Positions 1-11,250 of a stretch of 64,000 nt of DNA are shown in pieces. Position numbers and translations under genes: made by a program. The notes beneath the pieces are model-generated. The model was given only the letters and a program-made list of their open reading frames with translations. It searched no databases and was not told the DNA's origin. This DNA comes from Agroathelia rolfsii (Eukaryota; Basidiomycota; Agaricomycetes; Amylocorticiales; Amylocorticiaceae). The stretch lies in contig JABRWF010000006.1 in the NCBI GenBank assembly GCA_018343915.1, forward strand, positions 1,860,001 to 1,924,000. Reading direction: 5' to 3'. Numbering within the stretch: position 1 is the first letter of the stretch; each line of letters starts with the position of its first letter.

Positions 1-366
1 AAGGGGATTATACACTGATATCACCATCCCCATCTGTATAATGTAAAAGCTCAGAGTAGCTGATGATATTTTGTCAATTATAGTGCTAATAAGTTTAGTC
101 TTTTTTTATACAGCTAATCTGAGTTCTGAACCGTAGCATTCTATCTAACTTATCAGTGCCTCGTACCGAAGGGATCCTACTCCAATAGAGAGGAGCGCAT
201 CCAGTCTTTACATCATCCATGTCTGAGAAACCAAAACAGTGGCTCTTCATATAGCAGAGGCAGTTTCTCTGCCCCCAGTTCTCAACTCACAGCGGAGTTA
301 GCTAATTTGAGGTGCGAAATGGAGAGGTTGCAGGGCATGTCGTTCCACCAGCAAGGTCATGTGTGA
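1..366 (+). CDS. C-terminal exon of an unknown + strand gene (cut by window edge)
   Basis: An open frame runs from a likely splice acceptor (TTATCAG, ending near 151) to a TGA at 364-366. It encodes about 70 residues rich in Ser, Arg, Asn and Gln, and its final part (SQLTAELANLRCEMERLQ) looks like a short amphipathic helix or coiled coil, as in the tail of a scaffold or transcription-related protein. An intron probably occupies the AT-rich stretch before it, and the rest of the gene lies outside the window. I do not recognise the family. The tail faces the end of SEN34 on the other strand, with about 150 bp between the two stops. Confidence 0.45.
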
Positions 367-514
367 GGAAGTTCCGGAAGGATTTTAAATAAGGGCTGAT
401 GAATATTTGGTATGAGATTTTATACTTTGATAGTTGACACATTTTCACGCCGTCGTCGACCCCGTTCGAACAAATGATACAATTACGGAAGTAGAGAGAT
501 AAATAGAGATGTCG

Positions 515-1732
515 TCACCCAAAGCCAGCCCATTCGATAGAGTAATAGCTGACTTGACCTGACTCGTCGTCCCAACCGCATAAAAGATGAGCCTTTTTCG
601 TGGCTGTCCCCAGTCTGCCATGTGCGACAATCTCCATTGGTCGCAATGTTGATGTGGGCGAATCCAGTACGGTGGCTACAAAATGAGAGTGATATCGCAA
701 AGGATCGCCTAAGTGAATAGCAAGATTAATTACGGGTATCAAGAGGAGGCATTTATAAATAAAATAAAAAATAAGAAAGATCTGCACGCACCTGGATAAA
801 CAAGATAGTTCCCACCAAACTTAATACCGATGCCCATGAAATACCCTTTCTCCCACAGGTCACGGAACACCCCGCATAGGGCACGCTCGTGCAGAGATGT
901 GGGATAGCTCCATACCCCTGCAGCGCGCGCATCTGTGATTGATTCGTACACGTGTCCCGAGGGACGGTACCATGTCAAGGTCTCATTTGAGGATGCAGGG
1001 ACCGTGATGGTGTGAGGTGGCAGCGCAATCGTGCTATGCGACTCGTTTGCCTTTTTAGATGTAGGGGTAGAATCTGAACCACCGACGCCGTCAGCTTCTA
1101 TTGTGGGTTCACCTAAAAGAGATGATGGCCCTTCTGGGGTGTCACTTGCTGCCGCTGCTGTCAGAGCCTCGGCGCGCTTCCTCTCTCGCTCCTTGCGCTT
1201 CCGCTGGGCCTCCTCTGATTGACTCTTATTCTTGTCGGAGTTTGCTAGTGCTTGTATCTTGGCTTCGCTGGCTGCTATTTGTTGACGGACGTCCTCAGCC
1301 TGGGCCCCTTCCCATGCCTGGAGCTCTTTTAGCGAGGGCGTTTGGTGTGCCGTTGGATCGTCGACGAGGACGGCGAATCCTATTTTAATTGCATCATATG
1401 TGTAAGATCTCTCAGAATTTTCGTGTGACGAAAGAAAGAAAGACCTTTTTCGACAAGTAAGACGACTTCTTCAGGCATCAGAATCAATGGAATGCCGAGA
1501 AAGGCATTCTGTTGTGATAGATGTGGTAAAGTGCCCGTTACGAGGCCACAGATATGATGTTGAGAACGCAAGACGGAGATGTCTGTGTATTTTTGTTGAG
1601 TTACGTTCGAGTCATTGCGCTCGCACCGAACAACGACAGTACCAGTTGTAGATGATGCGTACCATCGACGTCCCAGACATAGGCTTTCTGGTTAGATATG
1701 CGCAATTGAACGCGCTTATCCGGTTCGGTCAT
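515..1732 (-). CDS. SEN34: tRNA-splicing endonuclease subunit Sen34
   Basis: Catalytic subunit of the nuclear tRNA splicing endonuclease that cuts the 3' splice site of pre-tRNA introns. Exons on the complement: 1732-1663, 1582-1445, 1379-792, 708-515, giving 329 aa. The N-terminal domain shows RISNQKAYVWDVDD and FLGIPLILMPEEVVLLVEKG, typical of Sen34. A charged, Lys/Arg/Glu-rich linker follows, and then the nuclease fold with KFGGNYLVYPGDPLRYHSHF. By alignment to the human protein the catalytic residues are Tyr264, His272 and Lys303, and all three are present. The end ...SIEWAGFG is the normal family terminus. I chose the start at 1732 because it directly precedes the conserved domain. An in-frame ATG at 1804 would add 24 residues. 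It is divergent from IAH1, 484 bp away. Confidence 0.9.
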
Positions 1733-2216
1733 TCGTGGTTTTCCAATTGGACTCTGTCCAATGACTCGATCTGGATAAGCTGACAATCGTATACCGGTGT
1801 TCAATGAGGTAATGGTACAGTTGCAAGGGCTTGTTTACGGTGTGGTTTGCTTCCGCTGCTCCAGTTTTTCAGTTTGCAAATTGATCACAGAACCACACCG
1901 TGGCTACACTACGCACGCGCAAGTTGTAACCACAACCCACTGAATCCATTATTAACAAGGTTTGAGGTTTGTCGTGAAATATTGCCGATGAGCCTACGCT
2001 TGTAGCACAGTATGTCCTTTGTGATTGTTAGTAAAAACTCCGACCCTTTGGATAAGAGCTACGCGTCCGGGTTCCATAACATATTTGGTGTAGTAACTGT
2101 TCCATGATGGTCACAAACTGATCGCTTCGAGTGCCATCTCTTCTCTCCGCCGTTGACGACAACGGAGTCCCTGTTGTGTTGCGACAAATCACACACTCAG
2201 CTCGGATTCTCTTCTC

Positions 2217-3366
2217 ATGGCGGCACCCGTATACGATCAATTCGTCCTCGTCGGAGATTCTATCACGCAAGGGGCCTGGGAGGCTTGGGGCCTTGGCATG
2301 CGTCTCGCACGTCCGTAATCCACATCATCTGAGATATCGTTTCGACTTGGGATGGAGCCTTGCTAATCATATGTAAATATACTACGTAATAGATGTGTAT
2401 GCGCGCAAGCTCGATGTGCTGAATCGCGGCTACTCGGGATACAACACCGACTGGGGACTGCAGGTCTTTGAGCAGATCGTGCCTACCAAGGAGGAGCAAG
2501 AGCACCTTTCCAAGGTAAATAAGAATTCGGCTTTTTTTAAGCGTGGTGCAATCCAGAAATCGGGAATCTCATTTCAAAAAAAAAAAAAAAATCCCTTTCT
2601 TCTTCTTACAGGTTCGCCTCCTGACGATCTGGTATGGTGCCAACGATGCATGCCTTCCCCAATCACCCCAGCACTGTCCCTTGCCCCGCTTCGTCTCGAA
2701 CATGGAGGCCATGATCGACACCCTGACGTCGCCCGAGTCACCCAAGTATGCGCCCCACACGCGCATCATCCTGATCACGCCCCCGCCCGTGAACACGGTG
2801 AAGCGCGCGGCGGACCTGGAGTCACGCACACCGCCCGTGGCGCTTGATCGGAACTTTGATGTGACGAAGCAGTATGCCGAAGCGGTCGTCGGGCTCGCTA
2901 AGAAGCGCGGGTTGGCGTACGTCGACGTTTGGACGGCGGTGTGGGAGGCCGCGGGTCAGGTGGAAGAACAGCTGAGTCGGTATTTGCCAGATGGGTTGCA
3001 TTTGAATGGGGATGGATACGGGGTGAGTTCAGTTTCCCGAGTCATAAAACCTGTCCTATCCGTCCTCCATTCCGGAGGAGAGAGAGAGAGGAACGATAAA
3101 AGACAACGGGTTCCTGACCTGCCCTGTACCGGATCGCGTATAGATCGTCTATCAATTACTTGAGAAAGAGATCAGGAGCAAGCACCCGGAGTTGTACTGG
3201 GATAACCTCAAGATGGTTTTCCCCGAGTAAGTGATGAATCCGGTGCTATGGTGATTCCTTGAATCTAATACTGAAACATGTCACTCAAAAAAAATGTAGG
3301 TGGAAGGAGATTGACTGGGAGAACCCAGGGCCGACGTTGCAGAAGAGGGACGCGGTTCAGTCCTGA
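2217..3366 (+). CDS. IAH1: Isoamyl acetate-hydrolysing esterase (GDSL/SGNH hydrolase)
   Basis: SGNH esterase of the IAH1 family, which hydrolyses short-chain acetate esters in the cytosol. Exons 2217-2310, 2393-2514, 2612-3022, 3144-3226 and 3300-3366 give 258 aa, close to the family nor­m. Visible blocks: FVLVGDSITQG near the N-terminus (nucleophile Ser15), WYGAND (Gly81 to Asp84, oxyanion Asn83) and PDGLHLNGDGY (Asp199 and His202 of the DxxH catalytic pair). There is no signal peptide. Intron 2 carries a run of 14 A just before its poly-T acceptor tract. The start is the first ATG before the GDS block and gives the usual short leader. Confidence 0.93.
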
Positions 3367-3814
3367 ATGTAACAAAAGGGTACATGTGTGTACATGTATA
3401 TATTTCACATGCCACGTGTATGTAATAGTTCCAAGTGGAAGGGTGTGAACAAGTAAACGAGGGTGAAATGTATGCTGTCGTTAACCGATTGGACGAGGAC
3501 GGGTGACTAACTGTAGACGCCGGGACGTCATGCTATACAACCGGCCTAGCCATGGACCAGAGACCACTGACGTTGATCAGTAGAGATATAATCAAGAATA
3601 AATCCTGCATAAAATCAGAGAGAAGGGCACTGCTGCTCCACATTGATAGCGTCATCCGGCATCATTGCATGAAATCATTTCTTTTGCGCCACTGGGCGAG
3701 AGCACAACACGAGATAAAGCCCAGAAAAGTATTGATATGTCGCCCTCACGTGACAAACTTGAACATGGGCCAAAGCGTGTCCAAACACAAAGAACTGGGA
3801 ATAGCATCTTGCCA

Positions 3815-4191
3815 TCAGACCTCGACGTGCGCAGCAGCAGCACGCGTCCAGCGAGAGATCTTATCGAGGCCAACGCCGACGCGCATATAGCAAGCCTGCT
3901 GGCGGTGAGTAGACGCGCCTCGTTCGTTTGTACGTAAAAGGGCAATGAACTTACGAGCTGGTTCGCCAGTAGCCTGGACCCACACGCATCCATAAAGTAG
4001 CCTTTACCGCATTTGGTGTATGAGCTGGCCCGGTTCAGGTGAGATGGGTTCAGTTCAGGTGTTGTTCGTTCAACCTTGTCCTCGACCTCCTCGACCTCCT
4101 CCTCCTCTTCGTCTTTCTCTCTCTTCTTCTTCGTTGTTGTTGCTGTGCTCGTTGTCGTCGCTTGCTCACGGCTGCTGCTGCTCCTCTCCAT
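3815..4191 (-). CDS. Small unknown protein with an acidic stretch and a Cys-containing C-terminal part
   Basis: A two-exon model on the complement (4191-3955, then 3898-3815) gives 106 aa. A canonical GTAAGT donor and a CAG acceptor join the exons in phase 0. The first half is low complexity (Ser/Thr, then a Lys/Glu run). The second half looks folded: YTKCGKGYFMDACGSRLL, then NQL, the splice junction, and YMRVGVGLDKISRW. The frame stays open upstream to an ATG at 4287, which would add 32 residues, and a second CAG three bases on could also be the acceptor. I do not recognise the family. The clean splice and non-repetitive C-terminal half suggest a real gene between IAH1 and CDC25. Confidence 0.45.
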
Positions 4192-4692
4192 TGCTCTTCT
4201 CCCATTAAACAGGTAACGGCCTCCTCCGTTGATACGCCTTCTCCATAGCACCCAGAGGTAAGCTGCGATTCCCCCGGATTCATTCATGTCCCATCGCCAA
4301 CCTGCAGGGGGGCAATAGTTTTCTTTCTCTCTCTTCTTGCTTTATTTAACAAGAAAAAAAAAACTCACCTCCGGCCTTTTTCCATCGTTCAGTAGCCAGC
4401 TAACAACTCATCAAGCCGTTCGAACCACCCGCTGCCACCGTACGTTGCCGTTTGTTCAATTTCCTTTTTTTTCACCCTCTACCACCTCCCACGGGCCACA
4501 TGCTCCTTGGTTGACTTTTGCTCAATCTGGATGTCTCGTCCCTTCCTGTATTACCCCGCCACCGCTTTATTTACATTGTAAATATCTTGTCACGGCGGCC
4601 AAACGATTCAAATACTTGTTCCCTTGATCCCCCCCTCATCTCTCCCCCCATCCCCATCCTCACCTCTACCTCCATCCCGGCCAACGTCGCTC

Positions 4693-7502
4693 ATGCAGTC
4701 TCATTTCTACAGGCCGGATTACGTTCTTGGAAAGAGACTCAAGAGAGACCATACTGTGTCCCCCTCTCCATTCCGCCAAACCAACTTCAACATCATCTCC
4801 GCCAGACCCGACGATTCCGACATCGACATGTCCTTCCTCAACGCCGCCGCCGCATCGGCCTCCCGATTACTCAAGGTGCCACCAGCACCAACGCGTAAAC
4901 GCACCCAACACACCCACGATGCCCAACTCCAGGAGCAAAAAGACGAAATGGACAACTTTCTATCTTCCGACCTCGACCTCGAGATATCTTTCGCAAGCAC
5001 TATGAGTATCTCATCTCCCCATCGCGATGCAAGCCTCCCCCCATCAGATGTAACCGATGCCATGGATATCTCTCCCATGCCTCCCATGCGCACTCGTGTG
5101 GCAGCCAACCCCACAAACGAAAACGCCGATCTCTCCAGTGGCAGTGCCAGTTTCAACAAGCCCGCGTCCAGAGCACGTGCCAGCACAGTCTCGCGCACAT
5201 TCGGAATCGATGTGAGCAACGATTCACTGACCCTGGGCCCCGTATCGCCCGCAGCATCCAAGTTCTCCGACAAGACATCAGGATCGACAGCTGCAAGGCG
5301 CACACAGCGATCTACGTTGCCATTCGAATGGATGTCAACCTCGAAGCCGGCTCCTGCCGAGTTCGAAGATGTCAATTCTACGGTAAGACGTCATTATCAA
5401 AACTTAGTACTTTGTGTGCACTGGCGGCTGACAAGCTTACTTCTCTGCCACATCCATCTTCCTTGTTACTCCTGACCCCTGATCTGTTTTTTTTTTTTTT
5501 TTTTTTTTTGCAACATGTCAGCCTCCCGCCGTATTTTCTCCTGGCGATGCCATGGATGTCGATGATTACATTCCTACCCCGGTGGCACTTCCATCAAACC
5601 CATCAGCACCTGCATTAGGCAACCTGTTCTACGATGACATGTCTCCCAGGCGCAGCCGCGAACACACACCCACGGATCGCGTGCATCGCAAAAAGCGGCG
5701 CTCTCTCAGTCCCGAGGGCTCCCCCGCCGTGGTACGCGTTGCTCATCACCATGGCGGCACCATGCGCGCTCCCGCATATCTTGCCTCAGAAGATGATGCA
5801 CTCGAGAGTTCCCCTGGTCTAGTGTCATCGCCGAGCGTGAGCTGTCTGATGCGCAAGGCGAGCGGGCCTTTGTTGAGCCCCAGTCCATTCGCACATGATG
5901 TCACCGACTCGCCGTCGGAGAGTATCAGCGCCGTCTTGATGCAGAAGCGTACGCGTCGACCTGCGCTTTCATCTATGCAAAAGACTTCCCTTGGCCTCGG
6001 CCGCCCCGGCGCCGGCGGTTCCCTCTCCGCCAATGATGCGATCGACAGGAAGAATAACAACAACAACGACAACAGCGAGGATGTGAGTCTCGAACTCCGT
6101 CCTTCTGCCTCCCGTCGTGCGTTCTCCGCCATGCTCCCCCCGAGCCACAAGGGTCTCACCGGCTTCGCTGCCGCCCAGGCAGCAGTTGCCGCCGCCGACG
6201 TGAGCGAGGATGACACGAGCTTCGACGGTCCGGATATGAGCAGCCCTGCGCAGGCGTACACGAAGCGCCAGAGCATGAAGACCCTCCGGCGCTGTGACGG
6301 CACGGATAACTTTAGACCCCTGACGGGCATGACTGCCCATCGGGACCGCGAGCCGGCACACATGCAGCAGATGAAGCTCCAAGTGAGCCCGTCTGGTAGG
6401 CTGTTGCCCGGCTTTGGCGACAATGAGGCGCTGGGCAAGATCTTGCCCTGTTATCGTGTGAGAGAGGACGGATTGATGAGGATTAAGCCAAAAACAGTAC
6501 GTTTTATGTCTCATAATCATATGATGTATCAAGAATGAAACCGACTTATCTTTTTTTTTTTTGTTCAGCTTAATGCCCTCCTTGACGGCGATTACGACTC
6601 GCAAATTACAGACTTTATCGTTATCGACTGTCGCTTTGACTATGAATATAAAGGTGGCCACATCCCTGGCGCAGTCAACCTCAATTCGCCTGCGGCTGTT
6701 GAGGAGCTGTTCCTCAAGCAACTTATCAAGCCTGCGCCGTCGTCGAGCGCTGATGGGGGCAAAAAGAAGGTTATCGTTTTCCACTGCGAATTCAGCGCCA
6801 AGCGCGCTCCTACCTTGTGAGTTGCTTTGTCTTGCGATACTCTTTACTTTTGTTGAAGCCCTTTCTCTTAGTGCGAAACATCTCCGTTCCAAAGACCGCT
6901 CGATGAACAACCATGTGTATCCCAAGGTGCACTACCCAGAAGTGTACATCCTCGAGGGTGGCTACTGCCGATACTTCAAGGAGTGCGCCGACCGCTGCGA
7001 ACCGCGCGCGTACGTGACGATGGACGACCCCGCGTACGCCACCGAGCGCAAAGAGGACCTCGACCAGTTCCGCAAGGCACGTTTCGGCCGCACCAAGTCG
7101 TACGCCTACGGCGATGCGTCCGGCAAGATGTTCGGCGGCGCCGGTGCTGGTGCGTCTTCGGGTGCTGCTGCTGCTGCCGCCGCCGCTGCGGCACCCTCGC
7201 AAGCGCATGCGTCGAAGCGCAACACGGCTCCTGTTGGTGGAGGTGCCGCGCCGATGTTTGCTGCGGCGAATGTGGCTAAGAGCAGGCGGATTGGGCACAC
7301 AAATTCGTTGTCGACGCTGCCTGAGGATGCGCACGCGCCCGCGCCGAGCGATGATGAGGGCGGGGAGACGGATATTGGAGACAGTCCTTGCCCACCGCCG
7401 AATAAAGGCGGTGCTACGCTCGGCCAGCTCAAGGGCAAGAAGGTCTTGCCTAGGACGTTAATTCGCTCGGAGACGTACGGGCCGTCGAGGATGGCCTACT
7501 GA
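4693..7502 (+). CDS. CDC25: M-phase inducer phosphatase Cdc25 (Mih1 type)
   Basis: Dual-specificity phosphatase that removes the inhibitory phosphates from Cdk1 and so drives entry into mitosis. Exons 4693-5382, 5522-6496, 6569-6816 and 6872-7502 give 847 aa. Residues 1-555 are a long, Ser/Pro-rich, disordered regulatory region, typical of fungal Cdc25 and a likely target of Cdk, Chk1 and 14-3-3 proteins. The catalytic rhodanese-like domain starts near 556 with FIVIDCRFDYEYKGGHI and carries the signature HCEFSAKRAPT, with nucleophile Cys628 and Arg634. It continues with YPEVYILEGGY and FKECADRCEPRAYVTM. The tail has an Ala run near residue 755. Introns 1 and 2 have long poly-T acceptor tracts. 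An in-frame ATG at 4624 is possible but lies in pyrimidine-rich leader sequence. Confidence 0.95.
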
Positions 7503-9078
7503 GGACGACGCTGATTATGATTTCATCCCGTACCTCGGGCATTGCGATTTCCGACTCTCACACATCAAGTTTACAACATATGCGTGCTCTATCAAGTCGC
7601 TTTCATTCCAGGTTTCACTCGAGCATATCAAGCAAGTCGATATCTAACGCGGCGATTTCATCATCTATCATCATCATCATAGGGATTCTTGTCATTTAAA
7701 CAAATTATGTCATGACCACCACGATTTCAACCGACACCGACACGCCATCCATCTTCATTTCCTTCCACGGGCTTTGTTCTTTCTTTGACATTGGGTTTGT
7801 TTCTCTTCGAATTGTTGCGGTCGGTCCAGGGTTTTTTGGGTGGACAAGCGAACATTTCAAGTTTTTTCTTGATAACAACTCATCCATTCTACGCGCGCAT
7901 TTCCCTCGTATCTTGGGTTTCTTACGCTGAACGTCTAATCGTTTTTCGTTCTGGGACCATCTCTCCTAGACTTGTACGACCATTCCGATTCAAGCTTTTT
8001 TCTCTCCTTTGGAACGACGCGCCGCGGTGTATCGAAGACCGGCATCATCACCATCATCGTTAATCATTATCATGACCAACATCTATCTCTCTCCAGATTC
8101 TCCTCATCTATCTCCCTTTTTCTCTCTCAAGTATAACTAAATAACCTCCACTCCGACTTTTTCATATCATCATTTGGGCGATTTAGGTTCGTTTAGGGTG
8201 GAGGAATATTATCAGCAACGTATTTGTTCTATTTGTCCTATCTGTTTCTATTACATTGGCCAAATGTACAAATCTCATCACGATCTCCTTTTTCCTCCTT
8301 TGTCTTTTTTCATTATTTTTCCCCAAGTTTTTTTTTTTCACGATTTCCTATCCATTTTCTGAAGCACACACAAAACAACACAACACAACCAAACATTCTG
8401 TCTACGGCAATTGCAATTGTGACTCAAAGAACACGTACAAACATAACAAACAAGACAATCGCATACGGACATCTCCCACTCCCCATTTCTCTCTGTTTCC
8501 TTTTTTTCTCCGTTTCTTGTTTTGTTTTATTTTGCTTTTAGTTTTTGTTTCCCTTTGTGTGTGTTTTTTCCCCTCTGTCCAATTTGTTAATTGTAGCAAG
8601 ACACCGCTGTAAGTACTCGATGTACATAGCACGCAACTTGTGAATTCCTCCCTCATCATCTACCCTTGTTTTATTTCCTCCCCCCTTTCCTCCTCTTTTC
8701 TCTTCTTTAACGCCCCCCCTCCTCATCGTTTTATTCTCTCTTCTTGACTGTTTGCTAGGCTTTTGTTTATATATATATTTTTACGACGTCCTACACAAAC
8801 ACGCATTAGATAGATGAAACATGACAAACGAACACAATGATCCTATATCATCGATCCATCCACCACTTGGCTGAAATCGCAATTGATCTCAAGACTCAGT
8901 TACGTTCAAAACATGTACGATGAATAAGATCGGCGTGCACGGTCAAAATTTTGTTTTCGATTTTGGTGATTTGGCATTAGCGTTACAGTAGGATAGCTGT
9001 CAAAGGCAGCACAAAAGTAAACGTATCCGTACATCCCCTCCTCCTCTCCCTTCCCGACTTATGCGTAACCAAACCAAA
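7503..9078. other. Convergent intergenic region, no gene seen
   Basis: About 1.6 kb between the stops of CDC25 (+) and CCT1 (-). It is rich in T and CT tracts and should contain both 3' ends. The short open frames here (for example 8174-8612) are built on pyrimidine repeats, lack plausible splice sites and resemble no family I know. I see no RNA gene. Confidence 0.6.
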
Positions 9079-11250
9079 TTAGTGGCCATGCCCATCATCT
9101 GGCTTTGGCTCTGTGGAAAAAGAGATCAGTTTCTCGTCCTTTTTGCAGGTTATCAAGATGACAAATATCGGCTTACCAGGCGCACACTGGATGGCGTCAT
9201 CGATCCGCAACAGCGACACAGCGGTCTCATACGCCGATTTCAAGCTCTTGACCTTGCTCAACGTCGGCTCGAGCACGCCTGCCTTGACGTTATCGCGCAC
9301 CTCGCCGTTGAGCAGGTCGAGGCCGTACCGGAGCAAGACCTTCTTCGGGTCGCCCACCGGCGCGTTCTGGGCCGCGTTGTGGTAGGAGCGCAGCTTGGCG
9401 ACGAGTTCGGTCGAGTCCTTTGCCGCGTTTACCGCGAGCTGTTTGGGGATCGTGAGCAGGGCCGAGGCGAACTCGGCGATGGCAAGTTGTTCTCTTGAGC
9501 CCTATGTGCCATAGCGATTCAGAATCGGGATTGTTGGGAGTGAAAAGAACTCGAGAAACTTACGAGCGTCGTAGCAAAGTTCTCGAGGTATATGCTCAAT
9601 GCCGATTCGACGGCGCCACCGCCGGGCACGACTGCACCACTCTCAAGCGTGCGCTTGATGATCGAGAGCGTGTCATGCAGCGCACGCTCCATCTCGTCGA
9701 GCATGTAATCATTCGCGCCGCGCAAGATAATCGAGGATGAATTGACGACCTTGGTACCGCGGATGAGGATAAGCTCGTCGTCTGAGATGCGTTCCTGCAC
9801 GACCTCATCGGCCGTGCCGAGGTAGCTCGCCTCATACGACTCATCGCCGTCGAGGTTCGCCAGCGTCGAGATGAGTGTGCCACCCGTGGCTTTAGCAATC
9901 CGACGCAGGTCTTCCTTGCGGCATCGGCGTACGGCCATGGCGCCTGCCTCGACGAACTCCTTGAGGCAGAGATCGTCGATGCCTTTGGTCGTCAACACAA
10001 CGTTGGCGCCTGCGGCAAGAATCTTGCGTATGCGCTCCAGAGTGATTTCTGCCTCGCTGTTCGAGATAATACAAAAAAAAAAGGATCAGGTGCGTTTACT
10101 TTCTTAAATGGAGACTCTTGCGTACCGTTTTCGGATATCCTCTAGTTGATTAGGATCTTCGACCAGAATCTGCACGCCGAGTTGCATGCGCGCTTTTTGC
10201 AGGTTGATATCCAGGCAGGCAATCTTAGCATTCGTTATCCGTTTCTTCATCGCTATGACACGATGTGAGTAAGAGACACTAGAGCTGCCCTGTCAAGCAT
10301 CAAAATATCACCTTGGCTCGCGACGGTGCAGTTGAGTGCATAGCCTTGCACAAACATGGATTCGCGTGCGCTACGTCCGTGTGCCTTGAGAACATTGACG
10401 GCCTTGACAGGGTACTTGATATCACCCCGCATGTTGATTGTTTTGACTGCGAGCATCGCATCGACAGCCATGGGTGCAAATAAATCGTCGTCACTATAAT
10501 GTATCACGATGTCCGAATTAGCGTAGATAATAGTCAATTTAATAACGAGTAACGCACCTGCCAATAATTTTACTCGACATAGATGTCTTCGCGGCATTGA
10601 TCAACGCCTCCTTCCCGAGCGTGTCGACCTTGACGGAGAGCTGATCTTGCATAAACTTGACGGCCTCCCTACATGCGAGCCTGTATCCAGTGATGATTGT
10701 TGTCGGATGGATTTTTTGCTTCACGAGCTCGTTAGCACGGCGCAGGAGTTCGGCAGCGATGATGACAACGGAGGTGGTGCCGTCGCCGACCTCCTTGTCC
10801 TGTTTCTGTGCCAGGTCAACGAAGATCTTGCCGGCAGGGTGTTCAACGGAGAGCATGGACAGGATCGTAGCACCATCATTGGAAATCGTGACTTCCTAGA
10901 TTGAAAAGGGAGTTATGAATTATCATGATTTGTCGAGCCCGACGATATGTTTTTGTATCACACGCACTCCAATATTATCCACCAGCATTTTATCCAGGCC
11001 AAGTGGGCCAAGTGAGCTCTTGACGATGTTGGCAATAGACTGGGCCGCGATCACTTTACAGAAAAAAAATGAATGTGATGAGTTTCTTTCGCTAGATCCT
11101 TCGTCGAATGCACGACCAGCCAGGACGGCTAGCGTATGTGCAGATTGATTTTGTGTATGTACCATTTTGATCGCGGACGTCCTGGCCGGAAACACGGTCG
11201 CCACCAAGAAAGGCGCCCGCGCGAGGATCCCGTTGGAATAAACTGCTCAT
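9079..11250 (-). CDS. CCT1: T-complex protein 1 subunit alpha (CCT1)
   Basis: Alpha subunit of the cytosolic chaperonin TRiC/CCT, which folds actin, tubulin and many WD-repeat proteins using ATP. Eight exons on the complement: 11250-11163, 11053-10968, 10895-10558, 10493-10312, 10252-10126, 10056-9564, 9501-9177 and 9110-9079, giving 556 aa, the usual length. Seen in order: [17 protein letters not shown], the nucleotide motif [27 protein letters not shown] (typical of the alpha subunit), [31 protein letters not shown] and [18 protein letters not shown]. The last 32-nt exon encodes a short Asp/His-rich tail (PDDGHGH). All junctions keep frame with GT-AG introns. Confidence 0.96.
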
